From positions 62,001 through 126,000 of the forward strand of contig NZ_DASVSF010000053.1 of NCBI RefSeq assembly GCF_036388275.1: a DNA stretch of 64,000 nt, given 5' to 3'. Positions 53,257-64,000 of the stretch are shown here, piece after piece. The translations under genes and the position numbers were made by a program. This stretch comes from Longimicrobium sp. (GTDB taxonomy: Bacteria; Gemmatimonadota; Gemmatimonadetes; Longimicrobiales; Longimicrobiaceae). The notes beneath the pieces were generated by a model that saw nothing but the letters and a program-made list of their open reading frames with translations, was not told the origin of the DNA and did no database searches. Numbering within the stretch: position 1 is the first letter of the stretch; every line of letters starts with the position of its first letter.

Positions 53257-55480
53257 CCCCCACCTCGGCCACCTCGGCCAGGTCCGTCTGCTCGCGCCGC
53301 TCCACGCGCATCACGCCCTTCACCTTCTTGATGGCGTTCAGCACGCGGTTCAGGTGCGCCAGGTTCTCCACCTCCACCACGAAGTCGCCGCGCATGCCGT
53401 GCTGGTCGGCGTTGATGTCGGCGCTCTTGATGTTGGTGTTCGTAGCCGAGATGGCGCTGGCGATGTCGGCGAACAGGCCACGCCGGTCGCTCCCCTCCAT
53501 CCCCAGGCGCACGAAGAAGCGGTCGGCGCCGCCGCCGTCCCAGTCGATCTCCACCCGCCGCTCCGGGTGCCCCTGCAGCTGCAGGATGTTGGGGCAGTCG
53601 ATGCGGTGGATGCTCACCCCGCGGCCGCGCGTCACGTACCCCACCACCTTGTCGCCCGGCACCGGCTGGCAGCACTGGGAGTAGCGAACCATCAGGTTGC
53701 TCATCCCCTGGATCTTCACCGGGGCGTTGGTCTGCTCCCCCCGCACCCGCGAAACCAGCCGCTCGAAGGCGGAGGGCGGCTTCGGCGGCTCGTCGACGGA
53801 CTCGGGCCACAGCGCCGCCATCACCTTCGACGGGCCCAGGTCGCCGCGCCCCAGCGCCGCGAACAGGTGGGCGGCGTCGGGAAGGTCCAGCACACGCGCC
53901 GCCTCGCCGAAGCGGTCTTCCGACACCTTTTCCCTGCGCGCCTTGCGGATCTCGCGCTCGATGAACTCGCGCCCCAGCCGCACCGAGTCGCCGAACTCCT
54001 CGTCCTTGATCCACTGGCGGATCTTGTTGCGCGCCCGGGCGGTCTTCACGAAGGCCAGCCAGTCGCGCGAGGGCCGCTGCTTGGCGTCGGTGACGATCTC
54101 CACCTGGTCGCCGTTCTTGAGCTCGCGCGTGATGGGCGTGTAGCGCCCGTTCACCCGCGCGCCGGCGCAGTGAAGCCCCACCTCGGTGTGCACGGCGAAC
54201 GCGAAGTCGATGGGCGTGGCGCCCTTGGGCAGCTGCTTTACGTCGCCCATGGGCGTGAACACGAAGATCTCGTCCTGGAACAGGTCGATGCGAAGGAATT
54301 CCATGAATTCCTCCGGCTCCTTCGTTTCCTGCTGCCACTCCAGCACCTGGCGGAACCAGGTCAGCGTCTCGTCGACGTCGTCGCCGCGGGGGCCTTCCTT
54401 GTACTTCCAGTGCGCCGCGATGCCGTACTCGGCGGTGCGGTGCATTTCGCGCGTGCGGATCTGGATTTCGTACAGCCGCCCCCCCGGACCGAAGATGGTC
54501 GTGTGGAGCGACTGGTACATGTTGCTCTTGGGCGTGGCGATGTAGTCGTGGAACCGCTCCGTCAGCGGCGTCCAGCGGTTGTGGATCACGCCCAGCCCAT
54601 GGTAGCAGTCGGCGATGGTGTCGACGATCACCCGCACCGCCATCAGGTCGTAGATCTCGTCGTACTCCTTTTCGCGCTGCACCATCTTGCGGTAGATGGA
54701 CCACAGGTGCTTGGGCCGCCCCGTCACCTCGCAATCGATCCCCGCCTCGCGCAGCTCGCTTTCCAGCGGCACGCGAAGGTTCTCGATCCACTCCTCGCGC
54801 TCGCGGCGCTTCTCCGACACGCGGCGCGCCAGGTCGCGGTAGGGCTCGGGCTCCAGGTACTTGAAGCACAGGTCCTCCAGCTCCCACTTGAGCGCCGCCA
54901 CCCCCAGCCGGTGCGCCAAAGGCGCGTAGATCTCGCGCGTTTCCAGCGCAATGCGCAGCCGCTTGTCTTCGCGCAGCCAGTCGAGCGTGCGCATGTTGTG
55001 CAGCCGGTCGGCCAGCTTGATCAGGATCACGCGGGCGTCCTGCGCCATGCTCAGCAGCAGCTTGCGGAAGTTCTCCACCTGCTGCTCGGTGCTGGTGCGG
55101 AACTGCACCTTGGCGATCTTGGTGAGCCCGTCCACCACCGTCGACACCTCGGGCCCGAACGCCGCGCGCACGTCCTCCAACGTGGCCGGGGTGTCCTCGA
55201 CCACGTCGTGGATCAGCCCGCCCGCGATGGTGGCCGAGTCCAGGTGCAGCTCGGCCAGCACCTTGGCCACCTCGATGCAGTGGACGATGTAGTCCTCGCC
55301 CGAGTGCCGCTTCTGCCCCTGGTGCGCAACCGCGCTGAACTCGTACGCCCGGGTGATCAGGTCCAGGTCCAGCCGCTCGGCGTACGGCTCCACCGCCGCG
55401 AACAGGTCGGGCGGCAGGATGCCACGCGCATGCTCGCGCGCCTCGTCGGCGCCCTGCAGCAGGGGGGCCTGCTGCGCCAT
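53249..55480 (-). CDS. rel: RelA/SpoT-family bifunctional (p)ppGpp synthetase/hydrolase
   Basis: 743 residues from ATG 55480; a 30-residue in-frame upstream extension is Arg/Ala-rich and unlikely. Order: HD hydrolase with HDVVED and ILIKLADRLHNMRTLDWL (residues about 45-200), synthetase with YDEIYDLMAVRVIVDTI, TGS (EIFVFTPMGDVKQLPKGATP) and a C-terminal ACT domain (FVRLGMEGSDRRGLFADI). The intact HD motif indicates hydrolase activity; synthetase motifs are also intact. It follows radC and precedes uvrB on the same strand. Confidence 0.94.
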   Translation of the reverse strand: MAQQAPLLQGADEAREHARGILPPDLFAAVEPYAERLDLDLITRAYEFSAVAHQGQKRHSGEDYIVHCIEVAKVLAELHLDSATIAGGLIHDVVEDTPATLEDVRAAFGPEVSTVVDGLTKIAKVQFRTSTEQQVENFRKLLLSMAQDARVILIKLADRLHNMRTLDWLREDKRLRIALETREIYAPLAHRLGVAALKWELEDLCFKYLEPEPYRDLARRVSEKRREREEWIENLRVPLESELREAGIDCEVTGRPKHLWSIYRKMVQREKEYDEIYDLMAVRVIVDTIADCYHGLGVIHNRWTPLTERFHDYIATPKSNMYQSLHTTIFGPGGRLYEIQIRTREMHRTAEYGIAAHWKYKEGPRGDDVDETLTWFRQVLEWQQETKEPEEFMEFLRIDLFQDEIFVFTPMGDVKQLPKGATPIDFAFAVHTEVGLHCAGARVNGRYTPITRELKNGDQVEIVTDAKQRPSRDWLAFVKTARARNKIRQWIKDEEFGDSVRLGREFIEREIRKARREKVSEDRFGEAARVLDLPDAAHLFAALGRGDLGPSKVMAALWPESVDEPPKPPSAFERLVSRVRGEQTNAPVKIQGMSNLMVRYSQCCQPVPGDKVVGYVTRGRGVSIHRIDCPNILQLQGHPERRVEIDWDGGGADRFFVRLGMEGSDRRGLFADIASAISATNTNIKSADINADQHGMRGDFVVEVENLAHLNRVLNAIKKVKGVMRVERREQTDLAEVAEVGEG

Positions 55481-55621
55481 CAGCCGCGCGCCTCCGGCGC
55501 GCGCGCGTGCACGCACGTCACCCGGGGGGCGGCGTGGCGAAGCGGAACGGGTGCGAAGGCAGGGGTGCACATGCCGTGAAATGTAAGCGATTGTCGGGCC
55601 GTGGTCACCCCTGCCGCGCCC

Positions 55622-56377
55622 TCAGAGCCGCTCCAGCAGCCCCGCCTCGGCAAACGAGTAGTAACCGTGCTCGCCCACGATCACGTGGTCGTGCACGGGA
55701 ATGCCCACCAGCCGTCCGGCCACGCACAGCTCGCGGGTGAGCTCCTTGTCCTGGGGCGAGGGCGTGGGCCGGCCGCCGGGGTGGTTGTGCACCACCACCA
55801 CGCACGACGCGCTCTCGGCCATGGCCGGGCGAAAGACGTCGCGCGCGTGGATGTTGGAGTGGTCCAGGGTGCCCCGCGTGACCACCACCTCGCGCAGCAC
55901 CTCGTTCTGGCGGTTCAGCAGCAGCACGTGGAACTCTTCCTGGGGAAGGTCGCGCATGGCTAGGCGCATGCGCTCGTACACGTCGCGCGCCGAGGCCACC
56001 TGCACGCGCACGGGGAGCGACTCGCGGGCGGCGCGCCGGCCCAGGTCCAGGGCGGCCAGGATCTTGGCGGCCTTCGCCGGTCCGATGCCGGGCACCTCGC
56101 AGAGCGCGCTGAGCGGCGCCTGGCTGATGCGCCGCAGCGATTCGTCGCCCCCCTCGGGCGCAAACCAGTTCAGGAGGTCGCCCGCCAGGTCCATGGCCGA
56201 CCGCGGCGGCCGGCCGCGCCGGGGTGGCTCGCCCGTTTCGATGAGCAGCGCCAGCAGCTCGCGGGCGGACAGCGCCCCGGCGCCCTGCGCCCGCAGCCGC
56301 TCGCGCGGCTTTTCGGACTCCGGCCACTTCTTGATGCTGACGAAGGCGGGGGGAATGGGACACGTGATCGTGACCAT
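55622..56377 (-). CDS. radC: RadC-like JAMM-domain protein
   Basis: 251 residues from ATG 56377; upstream open sequence lacks a normal start. An HhH-like segment (LCEVPGIGPAKAAKILAALD) precedes the JAB/MPN domain: EFHVLLLNRQNEVLREVVV, then CVVVVHNHPGGRPTPSPQD, supplying the zinc ligands in HNHPGG and the following Asp. The family is annotated as a DNA-repair protein from genetics but the biochemical role is unsettled. Confidence 0.93.
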   Translation of the reverse strand: MVTITCPIPPAFVSIKKWPESEKPRERLRAQGAGALSARELLALLIETGEPPRRGRPPRSAMDLAGDLLNWFAPEGGDESLRRISQAPLSALCEVPGIGPAKAAKILAALDLGRRAARESLPVRVQVASARDVYERMRLAMRDLPQEEFHVLLLNRQNEVLREVVVTRGTLDHSNIHARDVFRPAMAESASCVVVVHNHPGGRPTPSPQDKELTRELCVAGRLVGIPVHDHVIVGEHGYYSFAEAGLLERL

Positions 56378-56496
56378 GCACGCGGCTCCGGGACCGGGGT
56401 TTCGCCAGGCGCCCGCACCGCGCAGGCACCCGAACACATCCCGAATATAATCCCCCTCCGCCTTCCACACCAGCCACTTTTCCCGCCTGGGGGCAG

Positions 56497-56527
56497 GTGC
56501 GTGAGTGCATGAGTGCCGAAGTGCGAA
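56497..56527. repeat. Short degenerate repeat (GAGTGC/AAGTGC)
   Basis: GTGCGTGAGTGCATGAGTGC then CGAAGTGCGAA, a run of 6-8 bp units around GAGTGC. It lies between secA and radC, next to the candidate terminator. Confidence 0.45.
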
Positions 56528-56533
56528 GCGGGA

Positions 56534-56556
56534 GCCCGGAGCATTCCGCTCCGGGC
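56534..56556 (-). terminator. Candidate terminator of secA
   Basis: GCCCGGAGC pairs with GCTCCGGGC around ATTCC, 30 nt beyond the secA stop. No T tract follows on the minus strand. Confidence 0.5.
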
Positions 56557-56585
56557 CCCCGCCCGCTGTCCTCCTCTCCCCTGCC

Positions 56586-59855
<3,270 letters not shown>

Positions 59856-59874
59856 CTGCGTTCCTTCAGCCTGA

Positions 59875-60456
59875 TCAATGGGAAAGGTCCCGGTACAGCC
59901 GCTCGCGCTCGATGACGGCGCGGACGGCCTCGGGAACCAGGTATCGAATGCTCTTGCCCGCCGCGGCCAGGCGGCGGACCTGCGTCGACGAAACGTCCAC
60001 GCGGGTGATCTCGACGGCCCGGGCTGCGACGCCCTCGGACGGCGAAAGCGCCTCGCCCGCGCGCGAAACCACCACCAGCGTAGCCAGGCGAAGCACCTCT
60101 TCGGGCTCGCGCCAGCGATGGAGCTCGCCCAGGATGTCGGCGCCGGTGATGAAGAACAGCTCGGCGCCGGGCTCGCGCGCGCGCAGCTCCCGCAGCGTGT
60201 CGACGGTGTACGACGGGCCCTGCCGGCGCAGCTCCCGGTCGTCGGCGGCGAAGCGCGGGTCGCCGCCGATGGCGGCCCGCACCATTTCCAGCCGCAGCTC
60301 CGGCGGTGTGCGTACCCGTCCCGCCTTCAGCGGGTGGACGGCCGAGGGCACCCACAGCACCCGGTGCAGCCCCAGCGCCTCGCACGTTTCCGACGCGGCT
60401 ACCAGGTGCCCCAGGTGCGGCGGGTCGAAGGTGCCGCCGTACACCCCCAGGCGCAC
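59875..60456 (-). CDS. nadD: Nicotinate-nucleotide adenylyltransferase
   Basis: 193 residues from GTG 60456, which yields the proper opening VRLGVYGGTFDPPHLGHLV (nucleotidyltransferase GxFDPxHxGH). The second motif is SSTQVRRLAAAGKSI. It makes deamido-NAD+ from nicotinate mononucleotide and ATP. The start lies 9 nt beyond the bamD stop; an open frame continues upstream but has no valid start. Its stop is close to the secA start, so this is likely one transcript. Confidence 0.93.
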   Translation of the reverse strand: MRLGVYGGTFDPPHLGHLVAASETCEALGLHRVLWVPSAVHPLKAGRVRTPPELRLEMVRAAIGGDPRFAADDRELRRQGPSYTVDTLRELRAREPGAELFFITGADILGELHRWREPEEVLRLATLVVVSRAGEALSPSEGVAARAVEITRVDVSSTQVRRLAAAGKSIRYLVPEAVRAVIERERLYRDLSH

Positions 60457-60464
60457 GGGCCGTG

Positions 60465-61238
60465 TCAGCGTCCGGCCGAGTCGGCCGGGGCCGCGGCGGG
60501 AAGCATGCGGGCCTCGGCGCTCTGCGGGAACTGGGCGAGCAGCCGCGCCCGGGCGGCGGCCTCTTCCTCGCGGTACCCCATGCGGCCGTACGCCTCTACC
60601 AGCCGCAGCAGCGCCGGAGCGGCCGACGGGGTGTCGGAGTACGAGTCCAGCACCTCGTTGAAGTACACCAGCGAGGCGTCGTACAGGCCGCGGCGGAAGT
60701 AGAAGAACCCGTTCTGGTACGCCTTGTCGGCCAGCTTGTGCCGCATGGCCGTGATCCACTCGCGGGCCTGCGCGGCGTCGGGGGTGGCGGGGTACAGCGA
60801 GGCGTACGAGTCGCAGTAGGTGATGGCCGCGACCGTGTACTCCTGGTCCAGCTGCGCCCGGGGCGACAGGCTGTGATACGCCTGGCACAGGCCGAACCGC
60901 GCCTGGATGGCCTCGGGGTCCGAGGGAAACTCGGTCGCCACGCGCAGGTAGTCGGAGGCGGCGGTCACGTAGTCGCGCGCCTGCATGTGGCTGCGGCCCA
61001 GCGCCATCAGCGCGGGCTTCAGCCGCGCGTCGGCGCCGGCCGCGGTGACGAACTGGGTGAGGAGCTCGGCGGCGCGGCGCCAGCGGCCGGCCTCGTAGGC
61101 CCGCATTCCCTGCGCGTACGCCGACTCCAGGGTGAGCGGCGGCGGGGTGCGGAAGATGGCGCAGCCCCCCAGGGTGGCGGCGGCGGCAAGGGCCACGAGG
61201 GCCCGGCGGATGGGTGTCTGGTAAGTCATGGGCTGCAT
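60465..61238 (-). CDS. bamD: Outer-membrane assembly lipoprotein BamD-like
   Basis: 257 residues from ATG 61238 (or 61229). Lipoprotein signal (ALAAAATLGGCAIF) followed by TPR-like helices: AYAQGMRAYEAGRWRRAAEL, RFGLCQAYHSLSPRAQLDQ, and FYFRRGLYDASLVYFNEVLD. The YfiO/BamD fold accompanies BamA in beta-barrel insertion; BamA is not in the window. It is upstream of nadD in the same direction. Confidence 0.88.
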   Translation of the reverse strand: MQPMTYQTPIRRALVALAAAATLGGCAIFRTPPPLTLESAYAQGMRAYEAGRWRRAAELLTQFVTAAGADARLKPALMALGRSHMQARDYVTAASDYLRVATEFPSDPEAIQARFGLCQAYHSLSPRAQLDQEYTVAAITYCDSYASLYPATPDAAQAREWITAMRHKLADKAYQNGFFYFRRGLYDASLVYFNEVLDSYSDTPSAAPALLRLVEAYGRMGYREEEAAARARLLAQFPQSAEARMLPAAAPADSAGR

Positions 61239-61276
61239 GTACCCGCGGAGCGTCCGCAGGTTCTCTCGGGTGCGTG

Positions 61277-62005
61277 TCACGCGGACCGGGCCTCGCCGCG
61301 GCGCCGCTCCAGCATGCCCAGGTAGGCGGAAACCTGCGCGTTCGCGGGCTGCTGCTGCAGGCAGCGCCGCCACTCGCGCTCGGCCGCGTCCAGGTCGCCC
61401 GCGCGAAAGCGGGCCAGCCCCAGGTTGGCGCGCGCCTGGGCGAACCCGGGGTTCTGGTCGAGCACGGCCTCCAGCTCGGCGGCGGCCTCGTCCAGGCTGC
61501 CCATCTCGATGAGGGTGCGGCCCAGGCGAGTGCGGATGTCGAGGAACTGCGGGCGGATCCCGACGGCCGCCCGGTACTGCGCCACCGCCTCTTCGGCCGC
61601 GCCCGCCTGCTCGTACGCGTCGCCGAGCTCGCGGTGCAGGTTGGCGATGCGCGCCGCGGCGGCCGACGGAAAGCGTCCGCCCTTGGCCTCGTCGGCCTCG
61701 GCGGCGCGGCGGAACGACTCGCGCGCCTCGTCGACGCGGCCCAGGTCGTTGAGGGTGATCGCCTGGTTGACGTGCGCCTCGACGTAGCCCGGGTTCAGCT
61801 CGGTGGCGCGCGCGAAGGCGGCCAGGGCCTCGTCGGCGCGCCCCAGCATCGACAGGCACAGCCCCAGCATGTTCTGCACGTCGGCGAACCCGGGGCGCTG
61901 CGCGGCGGCGGCCTGCAGGTCGTCCAGCGCGGACAGGTACTGGCTGCGCGCCAGCGCGTCCCTGCCGCGCGCGATCAGCTGCTCGACTGCGGGCTCCTGC
62001 GTCAT
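61277..62005 (-). CDS. TPR-repeat protein
   Basis: 242 residues with AAGGACGA before ATG 62005. About six TPR units run head to tail, with the classic pattern in VQNMLGLCLSMLGRADEALA, AHVNQAITLNDLGRVDEARE and ARANLGLARFRAGDLDAAER. No signal peptide, so cytoplasmic; TPR proteins act as scaffolds. Placement beside bamD is suggestive of envelope function but not specific. Confidence 0.85.
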   Translation of the reverse strand: MTQEPAVEQLIARGRDALARSQYLSALDDLQAAAAQRPGFADVQNMLGLCLSMLGRADEALAAFARATELNPGYVEAHVNQAITLNDLGRVDEARESFRRAAEADEAKGGRFPSAAAARIANLHRELGDAYEQAGAAEEAVAQYRAAVGIRPQFLDIRTRLGRTLIEMGSLDEAAAELEAVLDQNPGFAQARANLGLARFRAGDLDAAEREWRRCLQQQPANAQVSAYLGMLERRRGEARSA

Positions 62006-62166
62006 TCGTCCTTGCTCTCGGGGCGGGCCGGAACGCGAAAAAACCGGGAGAACATAGGCGTCTCCCGGCAGTGCGGCAACCCGGGGGTCCGCGGCAGGCG
62101 GCTTGCACGACCCTGGAGGCCGGTCCATTTTCGGCGCTCGCCGCTCCCCCTTGCGCTCCCCCGTGC

Positions 62167-63306
62167 ATGCCGCGCACCTCCGAACCCGTGCTGGGCGCCC
62201 TTCACCTGCGGACGTGGGCGCTTCGCGTTCTTTCCTCGGCCGGTTCCCCGCCCCCCCCGCCCCCGGTTTCCCGCGAGGGATGGGGGCTGTTCCTGCGGGT
62301 GGAGCGGTGCGCGCTCGCCCTGGCCGCACGCGGCGCCGGGCCCGACGACCCGGCCGGGAGCCAGGCGATCCGCGCCCGGGCCGTGGACGAAAGCCGCAGC
62401 ATCCTGTCCGCACGGGCAGAACTGCGCCGCCTGGGCGAGGCGGTGCGCGGGCCGGGGCTGTCGCTGGTGGTGCTGAAGGGGGCGGCGCCGCTGCTGTACG
62501 GGGGGCGGCAGGTGCCGATGCAGGACGTGGACGTGCTCGGCACCCCCGCCACGGCGCGTGCGGTGGCGGAGGCGCTGGACCGGTCCGGGTTCCAGGGGCA
62601 GGGCCGGGCCGCCTCGCACCGGCTGGCGGTGCGCACGCAGGAAGCGGGGCTGCCGGTGGAGATCCACACCACCGCCCCCGGCCTCCCTCCCGCCGCGCTG
62701 GACCGCGCCGTTCCCGTCCCCCACTCGCCGCTGCGGGTGCTTCACCCCGCCGACCACCTGCTTCACCTGCTGGTGCACTCCGCCGTGCACCACCCCGACC
62801 GGCGCGGCCGCCTGCGCGACCTGCTCCTGATCGCCGACGCGGTGGCCCGGTGCGCGCCCGGCGACCTGGACGCGGTGCGCGCGGCGGCGGCCCTCGAGGC
62901 ACAGGCGGGGCCGGTGACGGCGCAGCTGGAGCTGGCGAGCGCGATCGCGAACGGCGCCGAGGCCGAGGTCGACGGTTTCGCGCTCACCGCGGCCGGAAGC
63001 TACCTGATGACGGAAGCGTTTCCGCGGTGGGGGCTGCGGGGGGCCGTGCTGGAATACGCCTGGCTGGCCGGCGGCGCCGCGGTGGCGGCGCGATCGGGAG
63101 CGCCGTCGGCGCGCGGCGCGCACACGCTCGGCATCGCCTCGGCCGTCGCGCCGCTGGCCTGGCTGCGGCGCCACGCACCCCGGGCCGAGCAGGCCGCCCG
63201 CGTGCTGTTGCGGCGCGGCCGGGAATGGGCGCTGCTGCTGCCGGTGGGGCTGTTCATCGCCCGGGCGGCGGAACGCGCGGTCCGCGAAACGCAAGGGGCC
63301 GGGTGA
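62167..63306 (+). CDS. Nucleotidyltransferase-family (NTP_transf_5-like) protein
   Basis: 379 residues from ATG 62167. The nucleotidyltransferase core is visible at about residues 100-125: LVVLKGAAPLLYGGRQVPMQ then DVDVLG, giving the K-G and D-x-D pairs of the family. A His-rich block (LHPADHLLHLLVHSAVHHPD) follows near residue 200. Family members transfer nucleotides or sugars in cell-surface polysaccharide pathways. It is the only plus-strand gene in this end of the window, ending in a strong hairpin, and faces the convergent sugar transferase. Confidence 0.82.
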   Translation: MPRTSEPVLGALHLRTWALRVLSSAGSPPPPPPVSREGWGLFLRVERCALALAARGAGPDDPAGSQAIRARAVDESRSILSARAELRRLGEAVRGPGLSLVVLKGAAPLLYGGRQVPMQDVDVLGTPATARAVAEALDRSGFQGQGRAASHRLAVRTQEAGLPVEIHTTAPGLPPAALDRAVPVPHSPLRVLHPADHLLHLLVHSAVHHPDRRGRLRDLLLIADAVARCAPGDLDAVRAAAALEAQAGPVTAQLELASAIANGAEAEVDGFALTAAGSYLMTEAFPRWGLRGAVLEYAWLAGGAAVAARSGAPSARGAHTLGIASAVAPLAWLRRHAPRAEQAARVLLRRGREWALLLPVGLFIARAAERAVRETQGAG

Positions 63307-63334
63307 AGCTCGCTTCACCCGGCCCCTTCGTTTT
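63293..63334. terminator. Strong terminator overlapping the nucleotidyltransferase stop
   Basis: AAGGGGCCGGGTGAAG (63293-63308) pairs perfectly with CTTCACCCGGCCCCTT (63313-63328) around CTCG and is followed by CGTTTTC. It includes the TGA of the upstream gene and probably works in both directions for the convergent pair. Confidence 0.85.
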
Positions 63335-63351
63335 CCCGCCGCGCGCCGGAG

Positions 63352-64000
63352 CTAGCGGCTGCCCTGGGCGAAGAGCAGCACGCTGAGGGTCTTGGCCATC
63401 ACCCGCAGGTCGAAGAGCGGCGTACGGTGGCGGATGTAGTACAGGTCGTACTCCAGCTTGATGCGGGCGTCCTCGACCGAGGCGCCGTATGGGTAGCAGA
63501 CCTGCGCCCATCCCGTGATCCCCGGCTTCACCAGGTGCCGCAGCTCGTAGTAGGGCACCCGCTCGGCCAGCAGACGCACGAACTCGGGACGCTCGGGGCG
63601 GGGGCCCACCAGGCTCATCTCGCCCCGCAGCACGTTCACCAGCTGCGGAAACTCGTCCAGGCGCGACAGCCGCAGCCACTTGCCCAGCCGGGTGATCCGG
63701 GTGTCGTTGCGCACCGCCCACACCGCCCCGGTGCCCCGCTCGGCGTCGGCGCGCATGGTCCTGAACTTGATGATCTCGAAGACGCGGCTGTTGGCGCCCA
63801 CGCGCTTCTGCCGGTGGAACACCGGCCCCGGCGAGTCCAGCCGCACCAGCAGCGCCAGCACCAGCCCCACGGGCAGGAACAGCAGCAGCAGGGCCAGCGA
63901 CGCCCCGATGTCGACCAGCCGCTTGACCTTGGCCTCGAACCGGCGGTGCGGGAGGAACCCCGAGGCGAACGCCACCCACTCCTTGGTCAGGTGGTTCACG
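63352..64000 (-). CDS. Sugar (polyprenyl glycosylphospho-) transferase, partial
   Basis: 215 residues visible; the N-terminus is cut by the window edge and the open frame continues past 64000. A membrane helix (LVDIGASLALLLLFLPVGL) precedes the catalytic core: KFRTMRADAE, then DEFPQLVNVLRGEMSLVGP, PGITGWAQVC and FDLRVMAKTL. This is the WcaJ/PglC-type enzyme that attaches the first sugar phosphate to undecaprenyl phosphate. With the neighbouring nucleotidyltransferase it points to a polysaccharide locus running off the window. Confidence 0.92.
   Translation of the reverse strand, partial: VNHLTKEWVAFASGFLPHRRFEAKVKRLVDIGASLALLLLFLPVGLVLALLVRLDSPGPVFHRQKRVGANSRVFEIIKFRTMRADAERGTGAVWAVRNDTRITRLGKWLRLSRLDEFPQLVNVLRGEMSLVGPRPERPEFVRLLAERVPYYELRHLVKPGITGWAQVCYPYGASVEDARIKLEYDLYYIRHRTPLFDLRVMAKTLSVLLFAQGSR

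Noticed and set aside
53354..55579. Long plus-strand frame over rel
   Set aside because: Shadow composition; the minus strand encodes all Rel domains.

Overview
The window reads as chromosome of a high-GC Gram-negative bacterium with an outer membrane: it has a TonB-dependent receptor, BamD, many lipoproteins with lipoboxes, SecA with a SEC-C tail and an SSB with a glycine-rich linker. The combination of fused ABC-2 permease/M1 peptidase genes, secreted beta-lactamase-fold hydrolases, Big2-type lipoproteins and an Xre/RES module suggests Gemmatimonadota of the Longimicrobium type. That placement is inference from gene style only; there is no rRNA or other marker here.

Layout. 0-4.7 kb: an ABC ATPase followed by an ABC-2 permease/M1 peptidase fusion (minus strand), plus the start of another secreted protein at the left edge. 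5.2-17.7 kb: a plus-strand accessory block of exported proteins: a putative Zn-peptidase lipoprotein, a frameshifted periplasmic aldo/keto-reductase-like protein, a tandem-domain secreted protein, an ATP/ADP-translocase-like carrier, two lipoproteins sharing one Big2-like module (one with an alpha/beta hydrolase, one with Kelch repeats), a serine hydrolase, a TonB receptor and a VOC protein. 23.0-32.5 kb: DsbD plus redoxin, a second serine hydrolase, a LytS/LytTR two-component pair, a TetR regulator with an NTF2-like protein, lipoproteins and a broken energy-transducer-like gene. 32.7-41.8 kb: a 30-residue Cys-containing ORF, a multi-PAS histidine kinase, a RES/Xre toxin-antitoxin pair, an MpaB-like oxygenase and a second ABC/M1 system paralogous to the first. 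42.7-45.0 kb: an alpha/beta hydrolase lipoprotein and a putative Zn-peptidase. 48.7-64 kb: a housekeeping block (ssb, rimI, tsaB, tsaE, uvrB, rel, radC, secA, nadD, bamD, TPR protein, nucleotidyltransferase, sugar transferase), almost all minus strand and partly translationally coupled.

The most interesting part is two stretches of visibly lower GC (17.8-22.9 kb and 45.6-48.4 kb) plus a relic at 42.0 kb. They hold short plus-strand genes separated by about 100-bp imperfect palindromes that start near RYYYAAC and end near GTTRRRY. These are integron attC sites. At least six related sites are visible and no integron integrase gene is present, so these are CALIN-like cassette clusters (attC sites without intI). 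Three cassette genes look like PD-(D/E)XK nucleases of different kinds: a DpnII/MboI-like protein, a NucS-like protein, and a cold-shock-domain fusion to a nuclease-like region. Others are membrane-anchored proteins, a LOG-like Rossmann protein and proteins of unknown function. A defence role for the set is plausible but inferred.

A second thread is a family of about 80-residue proteins found in three copies (20.1, 42.4 and 45.2 kb), each beside an attC or attC relic. A third is repeated reuse of extracytoplasmic modules among neighbouring genes: Big2-like, a YVGEY domain and HExxH peptidases.
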